64,000 nucleotides of DNA from Aromatoleum toluclasticum ATCC 700605 (GTDB taxonomy: Bacteria > Pseudomonadota > Gammaproteobacteria > Burkholderiales > Rhodocyclaceae), in assembly GCF_000378245.1 (NCBI RefSeq), contig NZ_KB899493.1, positions 1 through 64,000 on the forward strand, given 5' to 3'. The position numbers and the translations under genes are program-made. This document shows, in pieces, positions 10,367-19,594 of the stretch (the first letter of the stretch is position 1; each line of letters starts with the position of its first letter). A model generated the notes under the pieces. The model was not told where the DNA came from. It searched no databases and was given only the letters and a program-made list of their open reading frames with translations.

Positions 10367-10398
10367 CGGCCGCCCCTTCCATCGGGAAGGCGCGGCCG
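10367..10398 (+). terminator. Hairpin after the phenol-lyase-like gene
   Basis: A long GC-rich hairpin (CGGCCGCCCCTTCC with GGAAGGCGCGGCCG, loop ATCG) starts 12 bp after the stop codon. There is no T tract, so it may be a processing or RNA-stabilising structure rather than an intrinsic terminator. Confidence 0.5.
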
Positions 10399-10478
10399 CA
10401 AAAGATCCGGCCCGAGGGAACCGTCCGCAAGGGACGGGGATACGCCGCACAAGGCGTGCAGCCCGCACCGCTTCATCC

Positions 10479-10509
10479 AAAAAAAACGCAGCCCCTGCGG
10501 GACTGCGTT
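10479..10509 (-). terminator. Intrinsic terminator of the candidate small RNA
   Basis: On the minus strand AACGCAG (10509-10503) pairs with CTGCGTT (10491-10485), with an inner CCGC/GGGG stem, and is followed by eight consecutive U residues. No leftward protein gene ends here, which is the main reason to suspect an RNA gene. Confidence 0.8.
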
Positions 10510-10650
10510 AAATCCACACCAAAGGAGGAGGGTGGAGGAGACACCGGTTTGGATCACGAAGCTCAATTGATCCGACTGGTTTCGATTATCCGCAGCCGAA
10601 CTTGGCGTGGCAAGGTTTTTTTGTGCGTCGCACTATAAATGTTTTAATAG
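10479..10650 (-). ncRNA. Candidate FNR/Anr-controlled small RNA with anti-Shine-Dalgarno loop
   Basis: The 528-bp gap between the lyase and osmC genes has no convincing coding region but looks like a leftward RNA gene. On the minus strand there is an AT-rich promoter region (about 10658-10631), a GTGCG-A-CGCAC hairpin (10633-10623), and a hairpin whose arms are CCAAACC (10552-10546) and GGTGTGG (10520-10514, one mismatch). Its loop carries CTCCTCC, then CCTCCTCCTTT, which complements Shine-Dalgarno sequences. An intrinsic terminator follows. An FNR-type box lies upstream. Length would be roughly 140-170 nt. Inference only; no family match is claimed. Confidence 0.45.
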
Positions 10651-10654
10651 AAAG

Positions 10655-10669
10655 ATAAGCGTTGCTTAT
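10655..10669. promoter_or_regulatory. 15-bp palindrome overlapping the candidate sRNA promoter
   Basis: ATAAGC-GTT-GCTTAT is a perfect inverted repeat covering the likely -10 region of the leftward RNA. It could be an operator for a repressor. No known regulator is assigned. Confidence 0.4.
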
Positions 10670-10683
10670 TAAATCTCAACTCA

Positions 10684-10697
10684 TTGACGTATATCAA
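10684..10697. promoter_or_regulatory. FNR/Anr/Dnr-type binding site
   Basis: TTGAC-GTAT-ATCAA differs by one base from the consensus TTGAT-N4-ATCAA. Its centre is about 44 bp upstream of a leftward start predicted from the TTATCT -10 box, near the usual -41.5 activating position. There is no rightward gene for almost 190 bp. Confidence 0.6.
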
Positions 10698-10882
10698 TTT
10701 AGAGAGCGCTTTCATGGCAAGCCGGGGGTGACTGCGGTCTACACCAGGCAGTCAGACAGACTATCGTGCTGCGCCGCAACAGCGGCACGTGGCGGGGACG
10801 GGCGGACGCGCGCGGCATTCCGGTAAAATCGCCACCCGGTCGACCAATGGCGACCCCAATCCAGCCGACAACGGAGTCAAAG

Positions 10883-11302
10883 ATGGAATGCACGATCAAA
10901 TGGGTCGACGGGATGACCTTTCTTGCCGAGACGGGCACCGGTCACGTCGTTGCGATGGACGGAGCTCCCGAGGCGGGCGGACGCAACCTCGCGCCGCGGC
11001 CGATGGAGATGATGCTGGCAGGTGCCGGCGGATGCACGGCGTTCGACGTCGTGCTGATCCTGCAGCGCGGCCGCCACGACGTCCGCAACTGCGAAGTGAA
11101 GCTCGTGGCGGAACGGGCCGAGACCGATCCCAAGGTGTTCACGCGCATCACCTTCCACTTCACGGTGACCGGCAAGGGGCTGAAGCGCGAGACGGTGGAA
11201 CGCGCGGTACATCTGTCGGCGGAGAAGTACTGCTCCGCCTCGATCATGCTCGCCAAGACGGCGGAGATGGTCCACGAAGTGACGATCATCGACGTGGAGT
11301 AA
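10883..11302 (+). CDS. OsmC-family protein (YhfA-like)
   Basis: 139 residues, OsmC/Ohr fold. Two conserved cysteines, Cys51 (in AGGCTAF) and Cys117 (in EKYCSAS), match the redox pair used by family members against organic hydroperoxides. The GRNLAPRPMEMMLAG segment resembles the YhfA branch, whose physiological role is not settled. The ATG at 10883 follows CGGAGTCAAAG. A TAAAAT at 10824 may be its -10 box. Confidence 0.9.
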   Translation: MECTIKWVDGMTFLAETGTGHVVAMDGAPEAGGRNLAPRPMEMMLAGAGGCTAFDVVLILQRGRHDVRNCEVKLVAERAETDPKVFTRITFHFTVTGKGLKRETVERAVHLSAEKYCSASIMLAKTAEMVHEVTIIDVE

Positions 11303-11368
11303 GGCCCCTCCCGCCGGGGGACCCGGGGCGCAGAGGGGGATGAGACAGCCCCCTGCCCTGCTTTCGGG

Positions 11369-11986
11369 TCAGACCCGGTACGCGGCGGTCGTCATGACCC
11401 GCGCCGCGAGCTTCATCGCGGCCTTCACCGGCCCGGGAAGCTCCTGCGCGCCGAGGCCGATGGCGGTGTCGGCATGGCGCGCTTCGTCAAGCTTCATCTG
11501 CCCGATGATCCCGCGCGACTTGTGGTCCTCGGCCGGCAGCTGAGCGAGATGCCCGTCGAGATGGGCCTCCACCTGACGCTCGGTTTCGGCGAGAAACCCG
11601 AGATTCCAGCGCTCGCCGAGCCGCCCCGCCAGCATCCCCAGCGCCAGCGACCCGCCGTACCACAGGGGATTCAGCAGGCTCTTGCGCCCGCCGAGTTCGG
11701 CAATGCGCTGTTCGGTCCAGGCGAGATGCTCGGTTTCTTCGTTCGAGGCCTGCTCTAGTTCGCGCCGCACGCTGGCGTCGCGCGACATGATGGCCTGCCC
11801 CTGATAGAGGGCCTGGGCGCAGATCTCGCCACAGTGATTGACGCGCATGAGACCGGCAACGTGGTCGCGCTCGGCGTCGCCGAGCAGGGTATCGGGCATG
11901 TCGCCGCCGGGTACGGGGCGCACCGAACGCGCGGGGGCGAACAGGGTGCGCAGGGCCTTGTCGAATTCAACGATGAGCTGATCCAT
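11369..11986 (-). CDS. coq7: Ubiquinone biosynthesis di-iron hydroxylase Coq7
   Basis: 205 residues. It catalyses the last hydroxylation of the quinone ring in ubiquinone synthesis, at the membrane surface. Di-iron ligands are visible as E..H pairs: [38 protein letters not shown] and DEARHA. Ribosome-binding site GAGGAA. It is the last gene of a leftward run, 22 bp after the CNP1 gene. A GC-rich hairpin-like stretch lies between its stop codon and the converging osmC gene. Confidence 0.95.
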   Translation of the reverse strand: MDQLIVEFDKALRTLFAPARSVRPVPGGDMPDTLLGDAERDHVAGLMRVNHCGEICAQALYQGQAIMSRDASVRRELEQASNEETEHLAWTEQRIAELGGRKSLLNPLWYGGSLALGMLAGRLGERWNLGFLAETERQVEAHLDGHLAQLPAEDHKSRGIIGQMKLDEARHADTAIGLGAQELPGPVKAAMKLAARVMTTAAYRV

Positions 11987-12008
11987 GGAACTTCCTCGGT
12001 CGGGCGGC

Positions 12009-12551
12009 TTATTTTCCGGATTTCATGAAGGTGCTGGCTTCGCCGCGCAGGTGCCGCAGGACTTCGTTGCGGTCGCGCGGAGGCACCGAGCCGTCGCAGA
12101 TGTGGTCTTCGGAAAGCGCCGCACGGGGGCGGTTGTAGGCGTTGTCGACGATCGGCTTCCAATCCTCGTCGCGCACCGCGGACCATTGCCCGCCGGCACG
12201 ACCGGTCGCGTACAGGCGCCAGGTGCCGCTGGCGCAGCGGATACCTTCGTGCGTGACGTTCATTGCGCCGCCGGCCGTGCGGACCACCAGCGTATAGCGG
12301 ACAACGCCATCGTCGCCGACAACGATGCTGTCCTCGTCGATGTAGAAGTGGTTGGGCGATGCGCTGCTGACGAAGAACTCGCGCAGATCGCCTTCGCGCG
12401 GCGCCGCCGGAAGCGTGTAGCCCCCCTCCTTCCACTCGGGATCGGGTTCGTTGAGGAGCCCGGCCATTGCCGGGACCGAAAAACAGGCGAGGGCCAGAAG
12501 GCCCCCGCGAACGATAGGTTGCAGCCGCGTCAAGCTCGCAGATCTCCACAC
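12009..12551 (-). CDS. CNP1-like family secreted protein
   Basis: 180 residues with a signal peptide (cleavage near SVPAMA). It resembles the CNP1-like family found mainly in betaproteobacteria; the function is unknown. Cysteines near the middle (GIRCASG) and late (HICDG) could form a disulfide. The GTG start at 12551 lies inside the end of the DUF3501 gene (22-nt overlap), suggesting coupled translation. The GC-rich coding pattern matches the neighbours. Confidence 0.8.
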   Translation of the reverse strand: MWRSASLTRLQPIVRGGLLALACFSVPAMAGLLNEPDPEWKEGGYTLPAAPREGDLREFFVSSASPNHFYIDEDSIVVGDDGVVRYTLVVRTAGGAMNVTHEGIRCASGTWRLYATGRAGGQWSAVRDEDWKPIVDNAYNRPRAALSEDHICDGSVPPRDRNEVLRHLRGEASTFMKSGK

Positions 12552-13117
12552 AATGATTGCCGGATCGCCTCGGGTACAGGCTCCACAACCGCCGTCAGGG
12601 CGGCGTGATCGACACCGATCGCGAGCCCGGCGCCTGCATGCAGGGCGCGGATCTGCACGGGCGGCAGTTCGAAGCGGAGGAAGTGCACCGCGGACGTCTT
12701 TTCGCCATTGTCGCGTTCCAGGTCTTCGTCCGCAATCGCGAAGATCGGTTCGCCATCCGCAATACGCACCCAGACGCGACGCTCGATCCCGATCAGGCGG
12801 GCGAGCCAGAGTCGCCGCTGACCCTCGTCGGTGAATTCAATCATCATCGTCGCCTTCCAGTTGCCGCCGTCGGGAACGAGCGGGTTGTAGGCGTCGAGTT
12901 CGTCCTGTATGCCGGCCTCCTCGAAGCTGCGCTCGATGCGCAGCATCTCCTGGATCTGGTAGCGGATCGTGAGTTCGTCCTCGAAGATCAGCGTGATGTG
13001 CTCGCCAAGATGCAGTGTACGCGCCTTCTTGTGCGCGATGATGCGGCTGCGGAAGGCCGTGCGCTGGCGGGCATAGTCTTCGAGGCTGAGGAGGCTGTCG
13101 CGGGAAATGGCGTTCAT
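12530..13117 (-). CDS. DUF3501 family protein
   Basis: 195 residues, cytoplasmic, beginning ISRDSLLSLEDYARQRTAFR. DUF3501 proteins usually sit beside a GlpC-like Fe-S protein and a rubrerythrin, as here; the biochemical role is unknown. The ATG at 13117 follows GTGAGGATC and lies 11 bp after the Fe-S gene. It overlaps the next gene by 22 nt. Confidence 0.88.
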   Translation of the reverse strand: MNAISRDSLLSLEDYARQRTAFRSRIIAHKKARTLHLGEHITLIFEDELTIRYQIQEMLRIERSFEEAGIQDELDAYNPLVPDGGNWKATMMIEFTDEGQRRLWLARLIGIERRVWVRIADGEPIFAIADEDLERDNGEKTSAVHFLRFELPPVQIRALHAGAGLAIGVDHAALTAVVEPVPEAIRQSLCGDLRA

Positions 13118-13128
13118 CGGGGAGATCC

Positions 13129-14469
13129 TCACAACCCATAGGCCCTGCGCAGCAGGGTCAGGGGATGGGCCTTTTCGGCCTTGAGTTCGGTACCGCCGTC
13201 GCGGATGCCCTGCTGGATGTGGCGGCCGGCGATGGGGCAATCCGAGCTGATGAAGTCGGGCCCGGCCTGCGCCATCTGGCGGAACACCGGGCGTCCGATC
13301 TTCATCGACTGATCGAAATACTCTTCCTTCACTCCCCAGGTGCCGTCATGCCCGGCGCAGCGCTCGACCGTGGTGACCTCGGTGCCGGGTACGAGCTGCA
13401 AGGTCTCACGCGTCTTCTGTCCGATGTTCTGCACGCGGCTGTGGCAGGGGATGTGGTACGAGACCTTGCCCAGCGGCTGCTTGAAGTCGGTCTTGAGCAG
13501 GCCGTCGCGGTGGCGGAGGATGAAGTACTCGAAGGGGTCGAACATCGCGTCGGCGACGGCCCTGATATCGGCGTCGTCCGGAAAGAGGAGCGGGAGTTCC
13601 TGCTTGAACATCAGGGCGCAGGACGGGACCGCGGCAAGGATCGCGTAGCCGTCGCGCGCGAGTGCCGAGAGACCCGGGATGTTGACGTCCTTGAGACGGC
13701 GCACGCCCTCGAGGTCGCCAAGTTCGAGCTTGGGCATGCCGCAGCAGGTTTCCCGCGGGGCGAGGACGGCCGGGATCTCGTTGTGGGCGAGTACGGCGAC
13801 GAGGTCGTGGCCGATTCCGGGCTCGTTGTAGTTGACGTAGCAGGTCGAGAAGATCGCGACCTTGCCGGGCGTGCGTTCGCCGTCGCGCACGGGCCACTCC
13901 GCCCGGAGCTCGGCGGCGCGGCGGAAGCGGGTCGGGGCGTAGGGCGGGAGCTCCCGCCGCTTGTCGACACCGAGGACGGACTGCAGGACGGCGCGCGCGG
14001 CGCCGTTGCGGTTGGCGGCGTTGACGGTCTGAGCGACGACCGGAATCGCGGCGAGCTTGCCGAGCGCATCAGTGCTGGTGAGCACCTTGTCGCGCAGGCG
14101 TACTTCGCCCTTGCGGAACTTGACCGCCTTGGCGCGCAACATCAGGTGCGGGAAGTCGACGTTCCATGGATGCGGCGGGACATAGGGGCATTTCGTCATG
14201 AAGCACAGGTCGCACAGGTAGCACTGATCGACGACCTTGACGAAATCCTTCCTGGCGACGCCGTCGAGTTCGCCGGTACTGCCCTCATCGACGAGGTCGA
14301 AGAGGGTCGGGAACGCGTTGCACAGGTTCACGCAACGCCGGCATCCATGACAGATGTCGAACACGCGCTCGAGCTCGTGGTCGAGCCTGGCTTCGTCGTA
14401 GTAGTCGGCCCGCTGCCACGCGATCGGGTGGCGCGTGGGGGCCTCGAGACTGCCTTCCCGCTTGGACAT
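13129..14469 (-). CDS. GlpC/HdrD-like Fe-S protein with two 4Fe-4S sites and two CCG domains
   Basis: 446 residues. Two 4Fe-4S motifs lie near the N-terminus ([11 protein letters not shown] and [13 protein letters not shown]). Two C-terminal cysteine-rich domains of the heterodisulfide-reductase type follow ([13 protein letters not shown] and [21 protein letters not shown]). This layout suggests an electron carrier between a membrane or flavin donor and a soluble acceptor. The neighbouring rubrerythrin is a plausible acceptor for peroxide reduction; that link is inference from gene order. The start follows GGGAGGTCGC. Confidence 0.9.
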   Translation of the reverse strand: MSKREGSLEAPTRHPIAWQRADYYDEARLDHELERVFDICHGCRRCVNLCNAFPTLFDLVDEGSTGELDGVARKDFVKVVDQCYLCDLCFMTKCPYVPPHPWNVDFPHLMLRAKAVKFRKGEVRLRDKVLTSTDALGKLAAIPVVAQTVNAANRNGAARAVLQSVLGVDKRRELPPYAPTRFRRAAELRAEWPVRDGERTPGKVAIFSTCYVNYNEPGIGHDLVAVLAHNEIPAVLAPRETCCGMPKLELGDLEGVRRLKDVNIPGLSALARDGYAILAAVPSCALMFKQELPLLFPDDADIRAVADAMFDPFEYFILRHRDGLLKTDFKQPLGKVSYHIPCHSRVQNIGQKTRETLQLVPGTEVTTVERCAGHDGTWGVKEEYFDQSMKIGRPVFRQMAQAGPDFISSDCPIAGRHIQQGIRDGGTELKAEKAHPLTLLRRAYGL

Positions 14470-14566
14470 GCGACCTCCCTTTGCGCACGAGCCACTGGCC
14501 GTGCGGCCTGAAAGAAGAAGTCAGGGCAACCCGCGCGGTCGCCCGTGGCCGGATGCTGCCCGGAAC

Positions 14567-14986
14567 TCAGTCCTGCAGTGCGTCGAGCGCCTTCTGGAAG
14601 CGGTTGGCGTGCGAGCGCTCCGCTTTGGCGAGCGTCTCGAACCAGTCGGCGATCTCTTCGAAGCCTTCGTCGCGCGCAACTTTCGACATGCCCGGGTACA
14701 TGTCGGTGTACTCGTGGGTCTCGCCCGCGATGGCAGCGCCGAGGTTGGCACGCGTGGCGCCGATCGGCAGGCCGGTGGCGGGGTCGCCACAGGCTTCGAG
14801 ATATTCGAGGTGGCCGTGGGCGTGTCCGGTTTCGCCTTCCGCCGTCGAGCGGAATACTGCGGCGACGTCGTTCTGGCCTTCCACGTCGGCCTTCGCCGCG
14901 AAGTACAGGTAACGGCGGTTGGCCTGCGATTCGCCCGCAAAGGCGGCTTTCAGGTTCGTTTCGGTCCTGGATCCCTTGAGTTCCAT
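14567..14986 (-). CDS. Rubrerythrin-like di-iron protein without rubredoxin domain
   Basis: 139 residues, four-helix bundle. The di-iron ligands are conserved: Glu19, Glu52xxHis55, Glu89xxGlu92 and Glu123xxHis126. The C-terminal rubredoxin domain (two CxxC) of classical rubrerythrin is absent, so electrons must come from a partner, possibly the GlpC-like protein encoded about 100 bp downstream. Family members remove hydrogen peroxide under low oxygen. The ATG at 14986 follows GAGGAGACGACC. An ATG 18 bases earlier is less well placed. Confidence 0.92.
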   Translation of the reverse strand: MELKGSRTETNLKAAFAGESQANRRYLYFAAKADVEGQNDVAAVFRSTAEGETGHAHGHLEYLEACGDPATGLPIGATRANLGAAIAGETHEYTDMYPGMSKVARDEGFEEIADWFETLAKAERSHANRFQKALDALQD

Positions 14987-15130
14987 GGTCGTCTCCTCGT
15001 TCAATGTATCGAAGATCCGCCCCGGTCTGGCGCCGGGGATGCTTGAAGCCTAGAAGCCGCGGGCGCCAAGGGAAAATTGAATGGCGCTATGTTTTCGATG
15101 GCGCCCGGCTATGGGGAGGGGTTCCGCAAA

Positions 15131-15724
15131 TCAGGCCGCGATGGCGGCCTCGATCTCGGCGAAGGTGCGCGCGATCTCGGTGATCATCGGCTGCGGTTCG
15201 CCGAGCTGGCGTGCGATCTGCGACGCGGAGAAGATGCCGCGGATGAGGCCGCGACCGCCCTCCTCGCGCTCCAGCACCAACAGATGCTGACGGCCGGAAC
15301 GCCGCAGCGTGGCGACGATGTGGCCCACGTCGGCACGCATGATCTCGCCGAGTTCGACAGCTTCGGTCTTCTCGAGCGGAGTCATGACGCTGTCGACAGT
15401 CAGTTCGCCGAGTGTCACGCCGCGGTCGCGCGCGGTATGGACGGGGCGTTCGCCGAGCAGGTCGGCGACGGTGATGACGCCGCGCACGAGGTGGCGCGCA
15501 TCACTCACGAGAAGGAGCCGGACGCCGCGCAGCAGCATCGCGCGGTTGGCATCGTCGAGCAGCGTTTCGCCGGAAATGGTCGCAGCAGGCACTCGAGTAA
15601 AGTCGGTCATGACTTCGACCGCAGGAGATGAGGCGGACACCTTGCGACTTTCATCGGTTCTGGCGACTTCGCAATGCAAGCCGGCCAGCCGGACTTGCGG
15701 AAGCGGTTCGAATTCCCGGTTCAT
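15131..15724 (-). CDS. Twin CBS-domain protein
   Basis: 197 residues with two tandem CBS motifs. The first includes LLLVSDARHLVRGVITVADLLG, the second LLVLEREEGGRGLIRGIFSASQIARQL. Such modules bind adenine nucleotides and usually regulate a partner. The ATG at 15724 is chosen for GGAGATGCTC just upstream. Two nearby in-frame ATGs (15730 and 15736) are possible. It is 144 bp upstream of the rubrerythrin gene on the same strand, so it may start that operon. Confidence 0.85.
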   Translation of the reverse strand: MNREFEPLPQVRLAGLHCEVARTDESRKVSASSPAVEVMTDFTRVPAATISGETLLDDANRAMLLRGVRLLLVSDARHLVRGVITVADLLGERPVHTARDRGVTLGELTVDSVMTPLEKTEAVELGEIMRADVGHIVATLRRSGRQHLLVLEREEGGRGLIRGIFSASQIARQLGEPQPMITEIARTFAEIEAAIAA

Positions 15725-15909
15725 GAGCATCTCCATTGCAGACGATGGCATGGAGGGACGCGTGTTTGCCTTGCGGACGATCGCATCGACACAAGCCACC
15801 CGCGCCCCGCGAACGGCGCCGTCGATGCGCGCCGCTGCCGGTCGAGAACCGGCATAAGCAGTTCGACCGGCCACCCGTTCGACGGTTCAGCGGCGCATGG
15901 ACGGAAATG

Positions 15910-15959
15910 AAAAAAACACCGCTGCGACGCGCCCGGATGTTCCGGAAGCGTCGCAGCGG
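15910..15959 (-). terminator. Intrinsic terminator of rppH
   Basis: A perfect 12-bp stem (GCGTCGCAGCGG 15948-15959 with CCGCTGCGACGC 15919-15930), with a second CCGGA hairpin nested inside, is followed on the minus strand by seven U residues. It lies 15 bp after the rppH stop codon. Confidence 0.88.
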
Positions 15960-15973
15960 CGTCGCTGCCTCGC

Positions 15974-16504
15974 TCAGGGCTCGCGCGTTTCCGCGGCGAC
16001 CCGATAAGCTTCAGGCAGATCTCCGGGACGGAGCCGGAACAGGTTTTTCGCCAACTCCAGCAGTGCCTGCTGGTACACCTGCCGCTTGAACTCTATGACA
16101 GCTTCGAGCGGCACCCAATACTCACTCCAGCGCCAGGCATCGAACTCTGGATGGTTGCTGGCTCGCAGGCAGACGTCGGAATCACGGCCAACCAGTCGCA
16201 GGAGAAACCAGATCTGTTTCTGACCGCGGTAGGTGTTGCGCCATTCCCTCTTTATCCAGTGTTTCGGAACGTCATACCTCAACCAGCCGCGCGTGCGGCC
16301 AAGAATTTTCACATGCTCGGGGCGCAGACCCACTTCTTCGAAGAGTTCCCGGAACATCGCCTGCTCGGGGGATTCCCCGTGCTTGATGCCCCCCTGCGGG
16401 AACTGCCAGGAATGTTCGCGAATCCGTTTGCCCCAGAAAACCTCGTTGCGCGCATTGACCAGAACGATGCCGACGTTCGGGCGATAGCCTTCACGGTCGA
16501 GCAT
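15974..16504 (-). CDS. rppH: RNA pyrophosphohydrolase RppH
   Basis: 176 residues, Nudix hydrolase that removes pyrophosphate from mRNA 5' ends to start decay. The Nudix box is complete ([16 protein letters not shown], then EEVG). The N-terminus [16 protein letters not shown] is typical of RppH. The ATG at 16504 is preferred to a TTG six bases upstream. It is divergent from proS. Confidence 0.95.
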   Translation of the reverse strand: MLDREGYRPNVGIVLVNARNEVFWGKRIREHSWQFPQGGIKHGESPEQAMFRELFEEVGLRPEHVKILGRTRGWLRYDVPKHWIKREWRNTYRGQKQIWFLLRLVGRDSDVCLRASNHPEFDAWRWSEYWVPLEAVIEFKRQVYQQALLELAKNLFRLRPGDLPEAYRVAAETREP

Positions 16505-16722
16505 GATCAAACCTTCAATTCATGAGAGTTGTAGCAATTTTTTCACACTTACCCTGCGTTGGAAAGGCGCGACCCGTGGCATGTTCCCGCATCCGAAGCG
16601 CTTTTTGCCGCACGGGCGCCGGAATTTGTGCCGGCCGCGCATCTGCCGCACGGCACGTACCCGAGGCGCACCCGACCGGCTAGAATTCATGGTTTGCCCA
16701 ACCGACTACCGCGGACTCAAGA

Positions 16723-18471
16723 ATGCGTGCCAGCCAGTATTTCATCTCCACCCTCAAGGAAGCCCCCGCCGACGCCGAGATCGTCAGCCAGAAGCTGATG
16801 CTGCGTGCGGGCTTCATCCGCAAGGTTGCCGCCGGCATCTACAGCTATCTGCCGATCGGCCTGCGCGTGATCCGCAAGGTCGAGGAGATCGTGCGCGACG
16901 AGATGAATCGCGCCGGGGCTCTCGAACTGACGATGCCGATGGTGCAGCCGTCCGAGCTGTGGGCCGAGACCGGCCGCTGGGAGAAGATGGGCGAGGAGAT
17001 GCTGCGCTTCAAGGATCGCCATGAGCGCGACTTCGCGCTGCAGCCGACCTCCGAGGAGGTGGTGACGGACATCGCGCGCCAGGAGCTGAAGAGCTACCGC
17101 CAGTTGCCGAAGAATTTCTACCAGATCCAGACCAAGTTCCGCGACGAGCGCCGCCCGCGTTTCGGCGTGATGCGCGGGCGCGAGTTCACGATGAAGGACG
17201 CCTACTCCTTCGACCGCAATGTGGACGCGGCGGGTCGCAGCTACGACGCGATGTATGCGGCGTATTGCCGCATCTTCGACCGGCTGGGCCTCACCTACCG
17301 TGCGGTGGCGGCCGACACCGGCGCGATCGGCGGCGACCGCTCGCACGAGTTCCAGGTGATCGCCGACACCGGCGAGGACGCGATCGTCTATTGCCCGGAT
17401 TCGGATTATGCGGCGAACATCGAGCTGGCCGCGGCGCTGCCGCTGCTGCCGTCGCGCGCTGCGCCGGCGCACGGACTCGAGAAGACGCCGACGCCGGGCG
17501 CGGCGACCTGCGCCGACGTTGCGAAGCTGCTCGACCTGCCGCTCACGATGACGGTGAAGTCGCTGGTGCTCGCGACCGACGACGTCGATGACAAGGGCCG
17601 GGCGGCCGGTGTGACGGTGTGGCTGCTGCTGGTGCGCGGCGACCACGGGCTGAACGAGGTCAAGGCGAGCAAGGTCGAGGGCCTGAAGGCGGGCTTCCGC
17701 TTCGCGACCGAGGCGGAGATCCACGAGCACTTCGGCTGCAAGCCCGGCTACCTCGGGCCGATCGGCATGAAGAAGGCGGTGAAGGTGATCGCCGACCGTA
17801 CGGTCGCGAACATGTCCGACTTCATCTGCGGCGCCAACGACGAGGACTACCATTACACCGGCGCGAACTGGGGCCGCGACCTGCCCGAACCGGACCTCGT
17901 CGCCGACCTGCGCAATGTGGTCGAGGGCGACCCGAGCCCGGACGGCAAGGGGCGGCTCGCGATCCAGCGCGGCATCGAGGTAGGCCACGTGTTCTACCTT
18001 GGCACGAAGTACTCGAAGGCGATGAACGCGACCTTCCTCGACGAGGACGGCAAGCCCAAGCACTTCGAGATGGGCTGCTACGGCATCGGCGTCACGCGCA
18101 TCCTGGGCGCGGCGATCGAACAGAACAACGACGCGCGCGGCATCATCTGGCCGGACGCGCTCGCGCCCTTCCGCATCGTCGTATGCCCGGTGGGCTGGGG
18201 CAAGTCGGAGGCGGTGCGCAGCGAGGCGTTGAAGCTCTACGAAGGACTGCTTGCCGCGGGCGTGGATGCAATCCTCGACGATCGCGACGAGCGCCCGGGC
18301 GTGATGTTCGCCGACTGGGAGCTGATCGGTGTGCCGCATCGCGTGGTGATCGGCGAACGCGGACTGAAGGAGGGCATGGCCGAATACCAGGGGCGGCGCG
18401 ACGCGGAGGCGACGAAGGTGGCGATCGGCGATCTTGCGGGTTTCGTTGCCGCGAAGCTGCGGGGCCAATGA
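16723..18471 (+). CDS. proS: Prolyl-tRNA synthetase (bacterial type)
   Basis: 582 residues, class II synthetase charging tRNA-Pro. The beginning [19 protein letters not shown] is the family norm. Motif 2 ([21 protein letters not shown] in part) and motif 3 ([13 protein letters not shown]) are present. A large insertion between them (about 225-400) is the editing domain that removes mis-charged alanine. A TAGAAT at 16681-16686 is a likely -10 box. The stop codon overlaps a possible ATG of the next gene. Confidence 0.97.
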   Translation: MRASQYFISTLKEAPADAEIVSQKLMLRAGFIRKVAAGIYSYLPIGLRVIRKVEEIVRDEMNRAGALELTMPMVQPSELWAETGRWEKMGEEMLRFKDRHERDFALQPTSEEVVTDIARQELKSYRQLPKNFYQIQTKFRDERRPRFGVMRGREFTMKDAYSFDRNVDAAGRSYDAMYAAYCRIFDRLGLTYRAVAADTGAIGGDRSHEFQVIADTGEDAIVYCPDSDYAANIELAAALPLLPSRAAPAHGLEKTPTPGAATCADVAKLLDLPLTMTVKSLVLATDDVDDKGRAAGVTVWLLLVRGDHGLNEVKASKVEGLKAGFRFATEAEIHEHFGCKPGYLGPIGMKKAVKVIADRTVANMSDFICGANDEDYHYTGANWGRDLPEPDLVADLRNVVEGDPSPDGKGRLAIQRGIEVGHVFYLGTKYSKAMNATFLDEDGKPKHFEMGCYGIGVTRILGAAIEQNNDARGIIWPDALAPFRIVVCPVGWGKSEAVRSEALKLYEGLLAAGVDAILDDRDERPGVMFADWELIGVPHRVVIGERGLKEGMAEYQGRRDAEATKVAIGDLAGFVAAKLRGQ

Positions 18472-18491
18472 CTTTCGGCTATAACAGACGC

Positions 18492-19136
18492 ATGACACAC
18501 GCGCTCCGACCGCTGCTGCTCGCTGCCCTGACGGCCACCCTGGCCTTCAGCGGCGGCGCATCGGCCGGCAACCAGATCTACGAACCGATGGCGGCGAGCG
18601 TGCGGGCCGCGCTGCACGCGGCGGTGAGCGATGCAGGCGCGCCGGAGCTGCTGATCGCTGACGCGGGCGAGCGCGCCCGCTGGATGGGCGAGATGTCGCG
18701 CCGCCTCGAGAAGCGCATCCCGGATCGCGCCTACCGGGAGGATCTGCTGACCTCGGTGCATTACGAGGCGACCCGCGCGGGGCTGGACCCGCAGCTCGTC
18801 CTCGGCCTGATCCAGGTCGAGAGCGGTTTCCGCAAGTACGCGGTGTCGGGTGCGGGCGCGCGCGGCTTCATGCAGGTGATGCCCTTCTGGGTGAAAGTGA
18901 TCGGCGGAGCGGACGACAATCTCTTCCACCTGCGCACGAACCTGCGCTATGGCTGCACGATCCTGCGCCACTACCTCGACGTAGAGAAAGGCGACCTGTT
19001 CCGGGCGCTGGGGCGCTACAACGGGAGCCTCGGCCGCGCCGAATATCCGAACATGGTGCGTGCGGCGTGGGAGCGCCACTGGAGCTACCAGCCGCTGACG
19101 CTCGCCGTGACGGAGGCACGCGGCCAGACGAACTGA
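18492..19136 (+). CDS. Lytic transglycosylase, SLT domain
   Basis: 214 residues, exported murein transglycosylase. A signal peptide of about 25 residues (THALRPLLLAALTATLAFSG..ASA) is followed by an SLT domain with the catalytic glutamate in IQVESGF, then GARGFMQVMP and RYNGS. The ATG at 18492 gives a standard signal peptide. An alternative ATG at 18468 overlaps the proS stop codon (ATGA) and would add eight residues with an Arg-Arg pair. TATAAC at 18480-18485 lies six bases before the 18492 ATG, which would allow a leaderless transcript. Confidence 0.92.
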   Translation: MTHALRPLLLAALTATLAFSGGASAGNQIYEPMAASVRAALHAAVSDAGAPELLIADAGERARWMGEMSRRLEKRIPDRAYREDLLTSVHYEATRAGLDPQLVLGLIQVESGFRKYAVSGAGARGFMQVMPFWVKVIGGADDNLFHLRTNLRYGCTILRHYLDVEKGDLFRALGRYNGSLGRAEYPNMVRAAWERHWSYQPLTLAVTEARGQTN

Positions 19137-19166
19137 GCCGCGCAATCTTCAGACTCGGGAACCGAC

Positions 19167-19532
19167 ATGGAACACCGACTGTTTCGCCGCCGATCGATCT
19201 CGATTTCGTTTCGCGTGTATGACGCGGAAACCGGCAAATTCATCGGGCGCATCGGCGACATCAGCAAGGGCGGCCTGCTCGTGTACGGCCCGAGCAGGAT
19301 GCTGACGGGCCAGCTCTACCGCCTGCGGATCGACCTGCCCGACGACCACGGCAAGGCGCGTAGCGTCGTATTGCCGGCCAAGGCGATGTGGTCGGGCTAC
19401 GACTCCAACCCGGAGTTCTGCAGCACGGGGTTCCGCCTGTTCGAACTGGACCGTCCGGAGAACGAGGCGGCCCTGAAGTCGATGCTGTCGCGCTTCACGG
19501 TCGGCTTCGACGACGAAGACGGCGAAAATTGA
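19167..19532 (+). CDS. PilZ-domain protein (c-di-GMP receptor)
   Basis: 121 residues, a single PilZ domain. Both c-di-GMP-binding motifs are visible: RLFRR near the N-terminus (RxxxR, with extra arginines) and DISKGG (D/NxSxxG). Single-domain PilZ proteins act as c-di-GMP-responsive adaptors; the partner is unknown. Located 30 bp after the lytic transglycosylase gene on the same strand, so the two may be co-transcribed. Confidence 0.92.
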   Translation: MEHRLFRRRSISISFRVYDAETGKFIGRIGDISKGGLLVYGPSRMLTGQLYRLRIDLPDDHGKARSVVLPAKAMWSGYDSNPEFCSTGFRLFELDRPENEAALKSMLSRFTVGFDDEDGEN

Positions 19533-19534
19533 AC

Positions 19535-19578
19535 GGGAGCCGTCAGCGGACCTCGTCGGAGGCCGGCTGACGGTTCCC
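19535..19578. terminator. Inverted repeat between the converging PilZ and bactofilin genes
   Basis: Arms GGGAGCCGTCAGC (19535-19547) and GCTGACGGTTCCC (19566-19578) match at 12 of 13 positions. They lie between two converging stop codons. There is no T tract, so termination efficiency is uncertain. Confidence 0.55.
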
Positions 19579-19594
19579 GGACTGCGGACGCAGC

